64,000 nt of DNA from Curtobacterium sp. MCLR17_032 (lineage in GTDB: Bacteria; Actinomycetota; Actinomycetes; Actinomycetales; Microbacteriaceae). The stretch is taken from contig NZ_CP126268.1 of assembly GCF_003234795.2 (NCBI RefSeq), forward strand, positions 1,674,001 through 1,738,000, given 5' to 3'. Shown here in pieces: positions 19,260 to 26,593 of the stretch; positions within the stretch are counted from its first letter, which is position 1; each line of letters begins with the position of its first letter. The notes beneath the pieces were generated by a model. That model saw nothing but the letters and a program-made list of their open reading frames with translations, was not told the DNA's origin and did not search any database. Made by a program: the position numbers and the translations under genes.

Positions 19260-20057
19260 TCAGCGGTCGGGGAAGAGGTCGACGGACCGCGGGGTGGAGC
19301 GGTAGCGGAGGTGCTCGAAGTCGGGGTGCCAGTCGACGAGGCCGACCACGGCGCGGACGGCGATGTCGATGAAGTACGGCGACACGACGACGCGGCGGGG
19401 GATCGTCGTCGCCTCGATCTCGATCGCGGGTCGAGAACGCGACCCGGAGAAGTCGGTGACGTGCACGCCGTCGAGGTCCGTGCCCCAGGTGTACGCGGGC
19501 AACAGCCGGGCGGTGTCCGGGGCGACGTTGCCGACGACCTCCCACATGCCCGGCTGGAACCGCGCCGGCAGGGTCAGCCCGGCCACCACCGGCTGCGTGG
19601 CGAGCACGACGAGCGGGTCGGCGGGGCGCGGCAGGTCCTCGGGGCGCTGGAAGACCGCGACGTAGACGGCGTCGTGCAGCGTCGCGAGGACGTGCCCGAG
19701 CAGCACGCTGCCGCCGCCGTCCGGGATGAAGAAGACGTCACCGGTCTCGGCGATGAACGGCTGGCGGCTGAGTGGGACCAGCTCGTCGGCGGACGGATCG
19801 GCGCGTGCGGACGAGCGGTCTGCTGCTGCTGCTTCCGTGGCTGGCGGATGCGACGCCGTCACACCGGAGCGTCGAAGTCGTTCGACCTGTTCGTCGAGGT
19901 CACGGCCGGGTGTGCCGCGGCCGACCATGTCGATGGTGAAGACCTTCTCGGGGTCCGCCCTGGTCTCGGCCAGGAGCTGCGCGAAGAGCTGCTGTTCGCT
20001 GTCAGCCTGGTGGAACTCGGAGCCCGATGGCTGGTCCTTCTTGCGCTTGCCGAACAC
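19260..20057 (-). CDS. Imm26-like immunity protein with N-terminal extension (array member A)
   Basis: A 265-residue protein, last in the leftward immunity array. The C-terminal about 170 residues match the Imm26-like pattern shared with the other copies: ETGDVFFIPDGGGSVLLG, PARFQPGMWEVVGNV, LLPAYTWGTDLDGVHVTDF and a closing YRSTPRSVDLF. The first about 95 residues are extra: a helical, charged region (VFGKRKKD, EQQLFAQLLAETRADPEKV) and an Ala-rich linker. GTG 20057 follows GAGGGGAACGGACGAC, nearly identical to the leader of the rhs toxin gene. It starts 47 nt after the DUF6188 stop, so it is probably in the same transcript. Which toxin it would neutralise is unknown. Confidence 0.68.
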   Translation of the reverse strand: MFGKRKKDQPSGSEFHQADSEQQLFAQLLAETRADPEKVFTIDMVGRGTPGRDLDEQVERLRRSGVTASHPPATEAAAADRSSARADPSADELVPLSRQPFIAETGDVFFIPDGGGSVLLGHVLATLHDAVYVAVFQRPEDLPRPADPLVVLATQPVVAGLTLPARFQPGMWEVVGNVAPDTARLLPAYTWGTDLDGVHVTDFSGSRSRPAIEIEATTIPRRVVVSPYFIDIAVRAVVGLVDWHPDFEHLRYRSTPRSVDLFPDR

Positions 20058-20104
20058 GTCGTCCGTTCCCCTCGTCCGATGACACCCCATCGTGGCACGA
20101 CTGG

Positions 20105-20542
20105 TCAGTCGGACGTTGCTGGTGGGTCGACGACTGCCAGGCCACCGCCGGGCATGGCGATGATCATCCGGGGCTCCGGCCCGGCGCCGTGGTGGTTCCA
20201 CGACTCGTACGACTCGTCGGGCCAGGCCTGCAGGACCGTCCCGGATGCGAAGTCGAGCCGGAGGTCGGCGCCGTCGAGTGTCGCGTTCCTGACCGTGTCG
20301 CCGTGCAGGGCCAGGACGGGTGCGAGCGATGTCGGGTCCGTCGGGTCCACGAGCCGGCGTTCCCCGTCCGGACCGGTGATCGCGAACTCGGCCTCGAACT
20401 GCATCGTCGTGCCGTTCGAGAACCCGATGGAGGTCTGGAAGGTGATGGTCAGGACGTCCACCCGGGCGCCGGTGAGATCGAGCCTGTGGTCGTCGGTCAC
20501 GGAGCCTCCTCCGGGGCCGTCGTGACCCGCTCCCGCGCTCAT
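20105..20542 (-). CDS. DUF6188-like protein
   Basis: A 145-residue protein resembling DUF6188, a family often found among immunity genes. Seen: a small beta-rich domain with VDVLTITFQTSIGFSNG, LRLDFASGTVLQAWPDESYE and MPGGGLAVV. Two starts compete. ATG 20542 overlaps the upstream stop as ATGA and has GGAGG 9 nt before it. GTG 20500 (MTDDHRLD) has GGAGGAGG immediately upstream and removes a Gly-rich leader; it may be the real start. The domain repeats the C-terminal domain of the preceding gene. Confidence 0.65.
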   Translation of the reverse strand: MSAGAGHDGPGGGSVTDDHRLDLTGARVDVLTITFQTSIGFSNGTTMQFEAEFAITGPDGERRLVDPTDPTSLAPVLALHGDTVRNATLDGADLRLDFASGTVLQAWPDESYESWNHHGAGPEPRMIIAMPGGGLAVVDPPATSD

Positions 20543-21867
20543 GACGGCGTCCCTCCGGGCAACGTGCGGGCGACGACCTCGCCGCCGGTCAGGACGTCGA
20601 TGTCCAGGCGCGCTCGTCCTGGTTCGGACCAGTGCCACGACGGCCGGTCGCGGTGCGACCACCCCTCCAGCAGCTCACCCGATGCGAAGCGGACGGCGAT
20701 GCGGGCGCCGGTGACGGTGCCGCGTTCCACCACCTTCGTGTGGAGGGCGAGGAGCGGCAGGAGCGAGGGCGGGTCGCCGGGCTCCATGAAGGTGTGCGTG
20801 CCGTCGGTCTCGGTCAGCGAGAAGGCGGTCTCGAACCGGAGGGTCGCCCCGCTCGAGAAACGGACGGTGACGGCGGTGTCGATCGCGATGGCGTCGACCG
20901 TGTCGCCGGCGACGTGCAGTTGGACGGTGGCCGACGTGGTGTTCGTCACGGTCCTCTCCGTCACTGGCGTCTCGCTGCGCGGGAACACGAGCTGATCGAC
21001 ACGCGGCAGTTCAGTCGGCATCGCGTCGGTGAACCACGGGAGCTCGACCATCTGCATCCTGCCGTCGTGCACCCAGATGAGCAACTCGCCGCCGACTGCC
21101 TCGGCGTCGGTCCGGTAACTGGGGGTTTCCGGCAGCGGTCCGTCGGGGAGGTCGACGCGGGGTGCCTCGTCGCGTTCGAGCGTGAGCGCCCACGCGCGCG
21201 GCCCGGATGGCGTGACGTCGACCAGTGCGTCGAGCTGGGTGAGGAGCGCCGGCGCCTCGTCGATCCGAGCGTTCTGGAGGCACGCGCGGACGAGTGCGCG
21301 GATCTGCTGACCGTCACGTTCCTCCTGTGCGCGGCGTTGCTCGTCCTGTGCACGGCGCTGCTGGGCGGCGGTCTCCTCGTCGCGGCTCCCGATGCCCGGT
21401 ACGGCAACGCCGGGTCCGAGGAACAGTTCGAACTCCCAGGAGGTCCCGATCACCGAACGATCCAGGGTCACCGTGACCGTCGTGCTGTCGAAGAAGTCGA
21501 TGCGGATCACTGCCTGCGAGGCGTCCGTCGTGGTGCTGTCGATCGGGGAGCCGAAGAACTCGCCGTCGATCATCTGGTGGTTGTCCCGGACGAAGCGCCG
21601 CATGTCGTCGTCGGTGATCCACAGACCGGCGCCGCTGCTGTCGCGCAGCTTCTGCTCCCACTCGAGGACATCGAGGTCCGAGTGGGGCAGCGCGACCATG
21701 TCCAGGTCGGTGACGAGCCAGCGCAGTGGGGGGATCATCATGCCGTTGACGACGTTGCGGAACGTCAGGACGCCCGTCGGTTGCGAACCGATGAAGCGGT
21801 GGTAGCTGACGAATTCCGGCTCCGGCCGCCTGATGGCCGGACGGCCTGATCTCCTGCGGGAGGTCAT
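20539..21867 (-). CDS. Three-part immunity-array protein: family-M-like domain plus DUF6188-like domain
   Basis: A 442-residue protein, by far the longest in the array. Around residues 98-150 it carries the recurring family-M signature (HQMIDGEFFGSP, VIRIDFFDSTTVTVTLD). A charged coiled-coil-like stretch follows (ETAAQQRRAQDEQRRAQEER). The middle has ELLIWVHDGRMQMVELPWF. The C-terminal about 130 residues are DUF6188-like and paralogous to the next gene (AVTVRFSSGATLRFETAFSL, FASGELLEGWSHRDRPSW). The ATG overlaps the stop of Imm26 copy B by 4 nt. It looks like a fusion of modules otherwise encoded separately nearby. Function not known; immunity is inferred from context. Confidence 0.65.
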   Translation of the reverse strand: MTSRRRSGRPAIRRPEPEFVSYHRFIGSQPTGVLTFRNVVNGMMIPPLRWLVTDLDMVALPHSDLDVLEWEQKLRDSSGAGLWITDDDMRRFVRDNHQMIDGEFFGSPIDSTTTDASQAVIRIDFFDSTTVTVTLDRSVIGTSWEFELFLGPGVAVPGIGSRDEETAAQQRRAQDEQRRAQEERDGQQIRALVRACLQNARIDEAPALLTQLDALVDVTPSGPRAWALTLERDEAPRVDLPDGPLPETPSYRTDAEAVGGELLIWVHDGRMQMVELPWFTDAMPTELPRVDQLVFPRSETPVTERTVTNTTSATVQLHVAGDTVDAIAIDTAVTVRFSSGATLRFETAFSLTETDGTHTFMEPGDPPSLLPLLALHTKVVERGTVTGARIAVRFASGELLEGWSHRDRPSWHWSEPGRARLDIDVLTGGEVVARTLPGGTPS

Positions 21868-22385
21868 TCGTCGAACAACTCAGCAGAGGACGGGACGGGG
21901 ACGTAGCGCGCTTCCTCGAGCGCTGGGTTGTAGGGACCGATACCCGCGTGCATGAGCAGGAAGTCCTCGATGAGCATGGGTGATCGCGTGGTCTTCAGCG
22001 GGATGGTCGCTGCTTCCTCGGCGGTGGCGAAACGCGTCCTCGATCCATCGAAGTTCGTGATGCGCACACCCCCGGTCTCGGGGAAGCCCCAGGTGCGGGC
22101 CGGCAGGAAGCGCCGACGGTCCGCCGGCGCATTCGTCACGATCTCCCACATCCCAGGGCTGAACCGCGCGTCGAACGTCAAACTGGCGACGAGCGGGTCG
22201 TGCTGGAGCGCGCGGAGAGCCTCTGCAGCTCTGACTGGAACATCGACCGGATGGTCGAAGACGACGACGAAGAGAACGTGTCGACCGGCGTCCACGACCT
22301 GCCCGACGTAGGCCGTACCGTCGCTCAGCGGGACACAGAACACATCACCTTCCGTGACGTCGAAGATCGTGCGCTTCGGGCTCAT
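21864..22385 (-). CDS. Imm26-like immunity protein (array member B)
   Basis: A 173-residue Imm26-like protein. Pattern in order: EGDVFCVPLSDGTAYVGQVV, LTFDARFSPGMWEIVTN, RRFLPARTWGFPETGGVRIT, then AEEAATIPLKTTRSPMLIED and the closing SSAELFDE. The open frame extends upstream, but ATG 22385 (MSPKRTIFDV) overlaps the previous stop as TGATG and gives the same length as the other copies. Both neighbours overlap it, so translation is coupled along the chain. Confidence 0.75.
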   Translation of the reverse strand: MSPKRTIFDVTEGDVFCVPLSDGTAYVGQVVDAGRHVLFVVVFDHPVDVPVRAAEALRALQHDPLVASLTFDARFSPGMWEIVTNAPADRRRFLPARTWGFPETGGVRITNFDGSRTRFATAEEAATIPLKTTRSPMLIEDFLLMHAGIGPYNPALEEARYVPVPSSAELFDE

Positions 22386-22654
22386 CAGGACCAGCTCTCG
22401 CTTCCACGCCGGGTGAAGGGCGCCCCATCGGTTCCGGCGCCGAACCACTTCCGGAAAGTCGCATCCACCTGTACCCGGGCCGGGTCAACAAAGACCGTCC
22501 ACTCGGAGCTGTCGACGGCGTCGATCCGAACGAGCGGATCGCGCACAGCCGAGGCGTCTGCTTCGGACCCGAAGCCGATGAACTCCCCGTCGATGTCCTT
22601 GAAGCCCCAGAGGAAGAGGTTGGCCTTGTTCACCGGAAGCGTGTACTCGATCAT
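22385..22654 (-). CDS. Short family-M protein
   Basis: An 89-residue protein aligning to the C-terminal half of the two 148-residue family-M proteins: DIDGEFIGFGSEADAS, LVRIDAVDSSEWTVFVD and VDATFRKWFGAGTDG. The N-terminal half of the longer proteins is missing. ATG 22654 follows GAGGGAAAG. A GTG at 22696 is in frame and overlaps the end of the fragment upstream, so it is an alternative start. No named family recognised. Confidence 0.6.
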   Translation of the reverse strand: MIEYTLPVNKANLFLWGFKDIDGEFIGFGSEADASAVRDPLVRIDAVDSSEWTVFVDPARVQVDATFRKWFGAGTDGAPFTRRGSESWS

Positions 22655-22692
22655 CGACTTTCCCTCTTCCCTCGTTGATGTTCGCGGTGTGT

Positions 22693-22776
22693 TCACGAGC
22701 CGAAGATGCTGTCGACGGGGATGGCGAACACATCACCGGCGTGAACCGGTTCGATCTCGGCCAACCGAGCGCTCAT
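22693..22776 (-). pseudogene. Imm26 N-terminal fragment
   Basis: A 27-codon frame, MSARLAEIEPVHAGDVFAIP and a few more residues, then a stop. It carries exactly the N-terminal strand of the Imm26 pattern and nothing after it. It sits 13 nt after the first family-M gene. A matching but frameshifted fragment sits 14 nt after the second family-M gene at 25990-26119. Confidence 0.6.
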
Positions 22777-22789
22777 GAAGGGCCTTCCG

Positions 22790-23236
22790 TCAGGTGTCGT
22801 GTGGGCGGCGGGACATGGCCGCAGCCGGTGTCCCTTCCCCGAAGATCGAAGTGAACCGGTCTTGCACTCCGACTCGATCCAGGTCGAGGATCACCGTCCA
22901 CCACGCTCCGTCCACCACATCGATGACGATGACGGCTTTGTCGAGCTGACCCACATCTGCTTCCTCGAAGCCGATGAACTCGCCCTCGATGAACTGGACC
23001 GTGGCCGCAACGAGACGAGTGAACGTGGCGTGGTCGAGCACCGGATTCGGAAGACTTCGCGTGCCGGACACTCGTTCGAGTTCGCGAATCTCCAACCCAG
23101 AACCAGGGGAGACGTTGACGAATATGTCCTCGGCTGTCCAGTACAGCTCGGGCAGACGCAGAGATCCGAAGATGTCGTCGAGTTCGACATCCGCGTCTTC
23201 GTTCTGGATCAAGTCAAGAGTGAAGAGGCGCAGCAT
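22790..23236 (-). CDS. Family-M protein, copy 1
   Basis: A 148-residue protein of no named family that I recognise. It starts MLRLFTLDLIQNEDADVELD. Its centre has LYWTAEDIFVNVSPGSG and its C-terminal half has FIEGEFIGFEEADVG, WWTVILDLDRVGV and FTSIFGEGTPAAA. No signal peptide, membrane segment or enzyme motif. It is a near-duplicate of 26134-26580, of identical length. The two differ mainly in the N-terminal and middle parts; the last third is nearly identical even at DNA level. The start has AAAGG upstream. Always next to Imm26 genes or fragments here, so an immunity role is inferred. Confidence 0.6.
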   Translation of the reverse strand: MLRLFTLDLIQNEDADVELDDIFGSLRLPELYWTAEDIFVNVSPGSGLEIRELERVSGTRSLPNPVLDHATFTRLVAATVQFIEGEFIGFEEADVGQLDKAVIVIDVVDGAWWTVILDLDRVGVQDRFTSIFGEGTPAAAMSRRPHDT

Positions 23237-23341
23237 CGGTGACCTTTCTGCTCAAGGGGAGACAGGGCGATCCTGCTGTGACAGCTGGTGTCTGTTCGTT
23301 GCATGGGTCACGTGCGGGTAGGCGGCGATGCGCGATCGGAA

Positions 23342-23860
23342 TCAGGAGCCGAACAGCTCGGCTGATGTCGGCGTCTTCGTGTAACGGATCTCGTCGAACA
23401 CCGGGTACCAGGGGTCGAGGCCTGCGTGAGCCCGCAGGGCCCTCTCGAGAAGCATCGGACTCCGATGAATCTCGGGAGGTACGGTCTCGATCTCTGCCGG
23501 CGAGGCTGATCAGCTGGTCGTCCCGGTGAAGTTGGAGACTCGTGCTCCTCCGGGTTCTGGAGATCCGTAGCAGAACGCTGGCAGGAAGCGATCCGGCTCC
23601 GGAGTTGTCTGCCCGATGATCTTCCAGTCGCCGTGGTCGAAGCGGGCATCGAACGTGGGCGCAGCGAAGAGCGGATCGACCGTGAAGTTCCAGGGTGCGT
23701 CCCCTCTGCTGTGCAATGGAAGGGTTTGGTCGTACACGAGGACGTAGAGGCTGGCGTTTCGTTCTGCGACCACCGTGCCTGGGTAGCCCCGGCTGCTGTC
23801 CACGGGAATGAGGAACACGTCGCCGGCATTCGCGAGATTTCCCGGTTCCGTCATGTCCAA
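23342..23860 (-). pseudogene. Imm26-like gene interrupted by an in-frame TGA (array member E)
   Basis: The frame is 519 nt, the same length as copies D and F. Codons 1-116 give AGDVFLIPVDSSRGYPG, PTFDARFDHGDWKIIG and FLPAFCYGSPEPGGARVSNF. Codon 117 (23510-23512) is TGA. Reading through in the same frame restores the rest of the family: RSPMLLERALRAHAGLDPWY and IRYTKTPTSAELFGS. Against copy F the alignment needs no gap, so this is a nonsense mutation, not a frameshift. TTG 23860 with GGAGGAGG upstream is the likely start. Readthrough or a truncated product cannot be excluded. Confidence 0.75.
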
Positions 23861-23935
23861 TGCGGGCCTCCTCCTGCAAGTCGGTCACGTTGCTCGCGCA
23901 TGTGGTGTCCCCTGCTTGCCAACCAGCCATTTGTG

Positions 23936-24454
23936 TCATGCGCCGAAGAGTTCCGCGGAAGTCGGCGTTTTCTTGTATCGGATGCCGTCGAAAGCTGGAA
24001 GCCACGGTTCCGATCCAGCGTGCGCACGAACGGCCATCTCGAGCAGTAGCGGAGAACGAGTGATCATGTGCGGGACGGTTGCTGACTCTTCCGGCGTCGC
24101 GAGGCGTTCTCGAGTGCCACTGAAATCTGTGACGCGCACCCCTCCGGTCTCCACGAGGCCGTGCGTGAAGGCCGGAAGGAAGCGTTCACGGTCTGGCTCA
24201 GCGTGGCCGATCACTTGCCATGCTCCTTCGTCGAATCTCCCATCGAAGGTCTGGATGGCGAACAACGGTTCAGTATCGAGCTGCCATGAGCGACTGTCGC
24301 TAAGTGCATCGATCTGCACGACCTGGTCGGACACGATCATGTAGAGGCTGACGCCGCGTTCCGCGATCACCTGTCCCAGATGCGCCGATGAGTCGCTGAT
24401 CGGGATCATGAAGACATCGCCTGCTGTGGCATGCGGCGCCTTGCTCGTACTCAA
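23936..24454 (-). CDS. Imm26-like immunity protein (array member F)
   Basis: A 172-residue Imm26-like protein: TAGDVFMIPISDSSAHLGQV, IQTFDGRFDEGAWQVIGH, RFLPAFTHGLVETGGVRVTD, RLATPEESATVP, RSPLLLEMAVRAHAGSEPW and a closing TPTSAELFGA. TTG 24454 (MSTSKAPH) is chosen because GGAGG lies 8 nt upstream and the length then equals copies D and E exactly; a GTG at 24487 is the longer alternative. Closest in pattern to copy E. Confidence 0.75.
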   Translation of the reverse strand: MSTSKAPHATAGDVFMIPISDSSAHLGQVIAERGVSLYMIVSDQVVQIDALSDSRSWQLDTEPLFAIQTFDGRFDEGAWQVIGHAEPDRERFLPAFTHGLVETGGVRVTDFSGTRERLATPEESATVPHMITRSPLLLEMAVRAHAGSEPWLPAFDGIRYKKTPTSAELFGA

Positions 24455-24505
24455 TAGGGGTCCTCCGCTGCTGTCGAGTGACACCACGATACGGCTTTCG
24501 GGTCG

Positions 24506-24637
24506 TCAGTCGAACAGTTCTGCATGGTGGTGCCGGCCTTGGAACGGTATGCCGAACACGTCTCCCGGCCGCGCGTCGTACGACTGTTTCCTGCTGCTCA
24601 AGCTGCGTCGCCTCATCCGGGCCACTTCGGTAATCAT
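24506..24637 (-). pseudogene. Imm26 remnant with internal deletion
   Basis: A 43-codon frame that joins the N-terminal Imm26 strand (DARPGDVFGIPF) directly to the C-terminal signature (HHAELFD, stop). About 130 residues of the family are missing between them. Its ATG overlaps the stop of the 237-residue gene upstream (ATGA), so it may still be translated. Confidence 0.6.
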
Positions 24638-25347
24638 CGGGCGGGGGAAGTGCGTCCGGCCGGGGGCAGGAAACCAGTGATGAAGAGCACGCCAACGATC
24701 TGACGAGCAGTCGCGCCCAGGGCTGCGGTCACCAATGAGTCCTGCAGCCAGATCGAGCCCAGCAGAACGTCCATGGATCCAGCATCAGAAAGGTCCTTCG
24801 TGAACTGTTCCAGTCCGACCACCACGACGCCCTTCTCACGTGCCAGGTTGTACTTCGTCCAAAGCGTCCTCGCGATGCTGGAGGCCTCGGTCTCGCCGAG
24901 GCGGAGGAGCCGGTCGTCGGGCAGCGCTTCGATCGCGGACAGGGCGCGGCCTGCTGCCGGGAGTGTCGACGCCCGAAGGAGCCCGCGGAGGTCCCCGACC
25001 GAGATTGTCCTCGCCGTCCGGGATCGATCGAGGTAGGTCACAGCGAGCACCTCGTGTTCGTGCTCGTCGAGCACGAGCGACACCACCTCCTCGCCGGACT
25101 CCACCTGGCAGAAGAGGACCGGAGCGCTACCCAGGCTGCCAAGCGGCTCGATCAGCTCGCGGAGGTTCGGTTCGCGCGCCAGGTACTTGGAGCGCACCAT
25201 GGTGACGAACTCCGCTGCGCTGAAGCGGTTGGCGAGGACCTTCTCGTCCTTCTGAGCACGAGCCATCACCGACTCCACCTCCGGGGGAACCGGTACGGTG
25301 GAGTGCGCGAGGATCCGGTCGAGGTCCCGAACGGTCAACATTCCCAT
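24634..25347 (-). CDS. Unrecognised 237-residue protein in immunity array
   Basis: Not recognised. It is mostly helical-looking and soluble: N-terminal LTVRDLDRILAHSTVPVPPE, then FSAAEFVTMVRSKYLAREPN, a central strand-rich stretch VLFCQVESGEEVVSLVLDE, and a C-terminus with a moderately hydrophobic segment LVTAALGATARQIVGVLFIT that could be a weak membrane helix. One Cys. The ATG overlaps the stop of a family-M fragment as TGATG, and its own stop overlaps the next remnant as ATGA, so it is embedded in the coupled chain. Context suggests an immunity protein for a different toxin, or a regulator; this is inference only. Confidence 0.55.
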   Translation of the reverse strand: MGMLTVRDLDRILAHSTVPVPPEVESVMARAQKDEKVLANRFSAAEFVTMVRSKYLAREPNLRELIEPLGSLGSAPVLFCQVESGEEVVSLVLDEHEHEVLAVTYLDRSRTARTISVGDLRGLLRASTLPAAGRALSAIEALPDDRLLRLGETEASSIARTLWTKYNLAREKGVVVVGLEQFTKDLSDAGSMDVLLGSIWLQDSLVTAALGATARQIVGVLFITGFLPPAGRTSPAR

Positions 25348-25445
25348 CAGCCGCCGTACCTCTCAACTTTCGCATCGCGGACCGCTCCGCGGATGAGAAG
25401 TTCCGATTCGTTCTCGTTCTGGATCAAGTTCAGTGTGAAGACGCG
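25347..25445 (-). pseudogene. Family-M N-terminal fragment
   Basis: The peptide RVFTLNLIQNENESELL and about 15 more residues matches the MLRLFTLDLIQNED start of the family-M proteins. It then diverges and stops at the TGATG that opens the 237-residue gene. No ATG or GTG is placed where the intact copies have one. It directly follows Imm26 copy D. Confidence 0.5.
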
Positions 25446-25470
25446 CGGCGCGCCCGGACCGGGAAGCGTG

Positions 25471-25989
25471 TCAACGACCAAAGAGTTCGGCTGATTTGGG
25501 ATGATTCGTGTACTTGAGCGCGTCATAATCTGAGCTCCAAGGCATGATGCCCGCGTGTGCGAGCACTGCTTTCTCCAAGCATATCGGGGCGCGAGATTGC
25601 CGATGGGGGACCATAGCTGCCTCTTCCGGCGTTGCGTCACGCTGAACCTGATCCCAGAAATCGGTGATCTTGACCCCGTTCGTCTCTGTAGACCCGTAGG
25701 AGAATGCCGGCAGATACCGATCAAGATCAGGATTCACGTTTCCGATGGTTCTCCACATACCAGGACGGAAGCGGCCGTCGAACGTCGATGTTGCAAACAG
25801 TGGATCCCCCTCTGGGGTGTTCGCGAAGTGAAGCTCGGCCTCAACGGGGACTTGCTCGTCGAAGACGAGCACGTACAGCGCGCCCGCCTTTGAAGTCAAG
25901 ACTTGTCCCACGTACGCTCGACCGTCTCCGAGTGGAATTATGAAGATGTCTCCCGACCTGACCTGGTCGACTACGTTCTTCGTGTTCAT
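25471..25989 (-). CDS. Imm26-like immunity protein (array member D)
   Basis: A 172-residue Imm26-like protein: SGDIFIIPLGDGRAYVGQVL, ATSTFDGRFRPGMWRTIGNV, RYLPAFSYGSTETNGVKITD, DATPEEAAMVP, CLEKAVLAHAGIMPWSSDYD and a closing HPKSAELFGR. ATG 25989 is preceded directly by the stop of an Imm26 fragment (TAGATG). Base composition is clearly lower in GC than the flanking core genes, and codons such as AAT and ATA appear, which suggests transfer. Confidence 0.75.
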   Translation of the reverse strand: MNTKNVVDQVRSGDIFIIPLGDGRAYVGQVLTSKAGALYVLVFDEQVPVEAELHFANTPEGDPLFATSTFDGRFRPGMWRTIGNVNPDLDRYLPAFSYGSTETNGVKITDFWDQVQRDATPEEAAMVPHRQSRAPICLEKAVLAHAGIMPWSSDYDALKYTNHPKSAELFGR

Positions 25990-26119
25990 CTAGGTTCGCC
26001 TCCAGCTTCGGTCAGTGTCGATGGGTATGGCGAAGATGTCTCCGTCGTGGACTGGTGTGATCTCAGTTGTCGGGGACAATTGGACCGCCTCCTGCTGCGT
26101 TGTAACGGCGCTCGCTCAT
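25990..26119 (-). pseudogene. Imm26 N-terminal fragment with frameshift
   Basis: ATG 26119 opens MSERRYNAAGG and stops after 18 codons. In the +1 frame of the same stretch EITPVHDGDIFAIPIDTDRS is encoded and ends at TAG 25990-25992. Together they equal the fragment at 22693-22776 with one indel. It follows the second family-M gene by 14 nt, the same layout as at the first. Confidence 0.55.
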
Positions 26120-26133
26120 CTGACGCCGCTCCT

Positions 26134-26580
26134 TCAGGGGTCGTGTGGCCGGCGGGACATGGCCGCCGCCGGTGTCCCTTCCCCGAAGATCGAAGTGAAC
26201 CGGTCTTGCACTCCGACTCGATCCAGGTCGAGGATCACCGTCCACCATGCTCCGTCCACGACATCGATGACGATGACGGCTTTGTCGAGCTGACCCACAT
26301 CTGCTTCCTCGAAGCCGATGAATTCGCCCTCGATGAACTGCACTGTGGCTGCGACGAGACGAGTGAAGGTGGCGGGGTCGAGAACCGGACTGGGGAGACC
26401 GGCTGTGCTCGAGACCTGTTCGAGTTCAGTAATTTCCAATCCGGAACCGGGGGAGACATTGACGAATATATCCTCTGCTGTCCAGTAAAGCTCGGGCAGG
26501 TACAGAGACTTCAGAATGTCGTCGAGTTCGACATCCACGTCTTCATTTTGAATCAAGTCAAGAGTGAAAAGGCGCAGCAT
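26134..26580 (-). CDS. Family-M protein, copy 2
   Basis: A 148-residue near-duplicate of 22790-23236. It starts MLRLFTLDLIQNEDVDVELD, then LYWTAEDIFVNVSPGSG and FIEGEFIGFEEADVG, ending TPAAAMSRRPHDP. ATG 26580 matches the start of copy 1; an upstream in-frame ATG would run back into the MafI-like gene. It lies 13 nt after the MafI-like gene. Low-GC relative to core genes. Function unknown; immunity role inferred. Confidence 0.6.
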   Translation of the reverse strand: MLRLFTLDLIQNEDVDVELDDILKSLYLPELYWTAEDIFVNVSPGSGLEITELEQVSSTAGLPSPVLDPATFTRLVAATVQFIEGEFIGFEEADVGQLDKAVIVIDVVDGAWWTVILDLDRVGVQDRFTSIFGEGTPAAAMSRRPHDP

Positions 26581-26593
26581 ACGGAAGCCTCGA

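Noticed and set aside
23510..23520. Frameshift in Imm26 copy E
   Set aside because: Re-reading shows that the downstream family sequence continues in the same frame, so it is a nonsense codon, not an indel.
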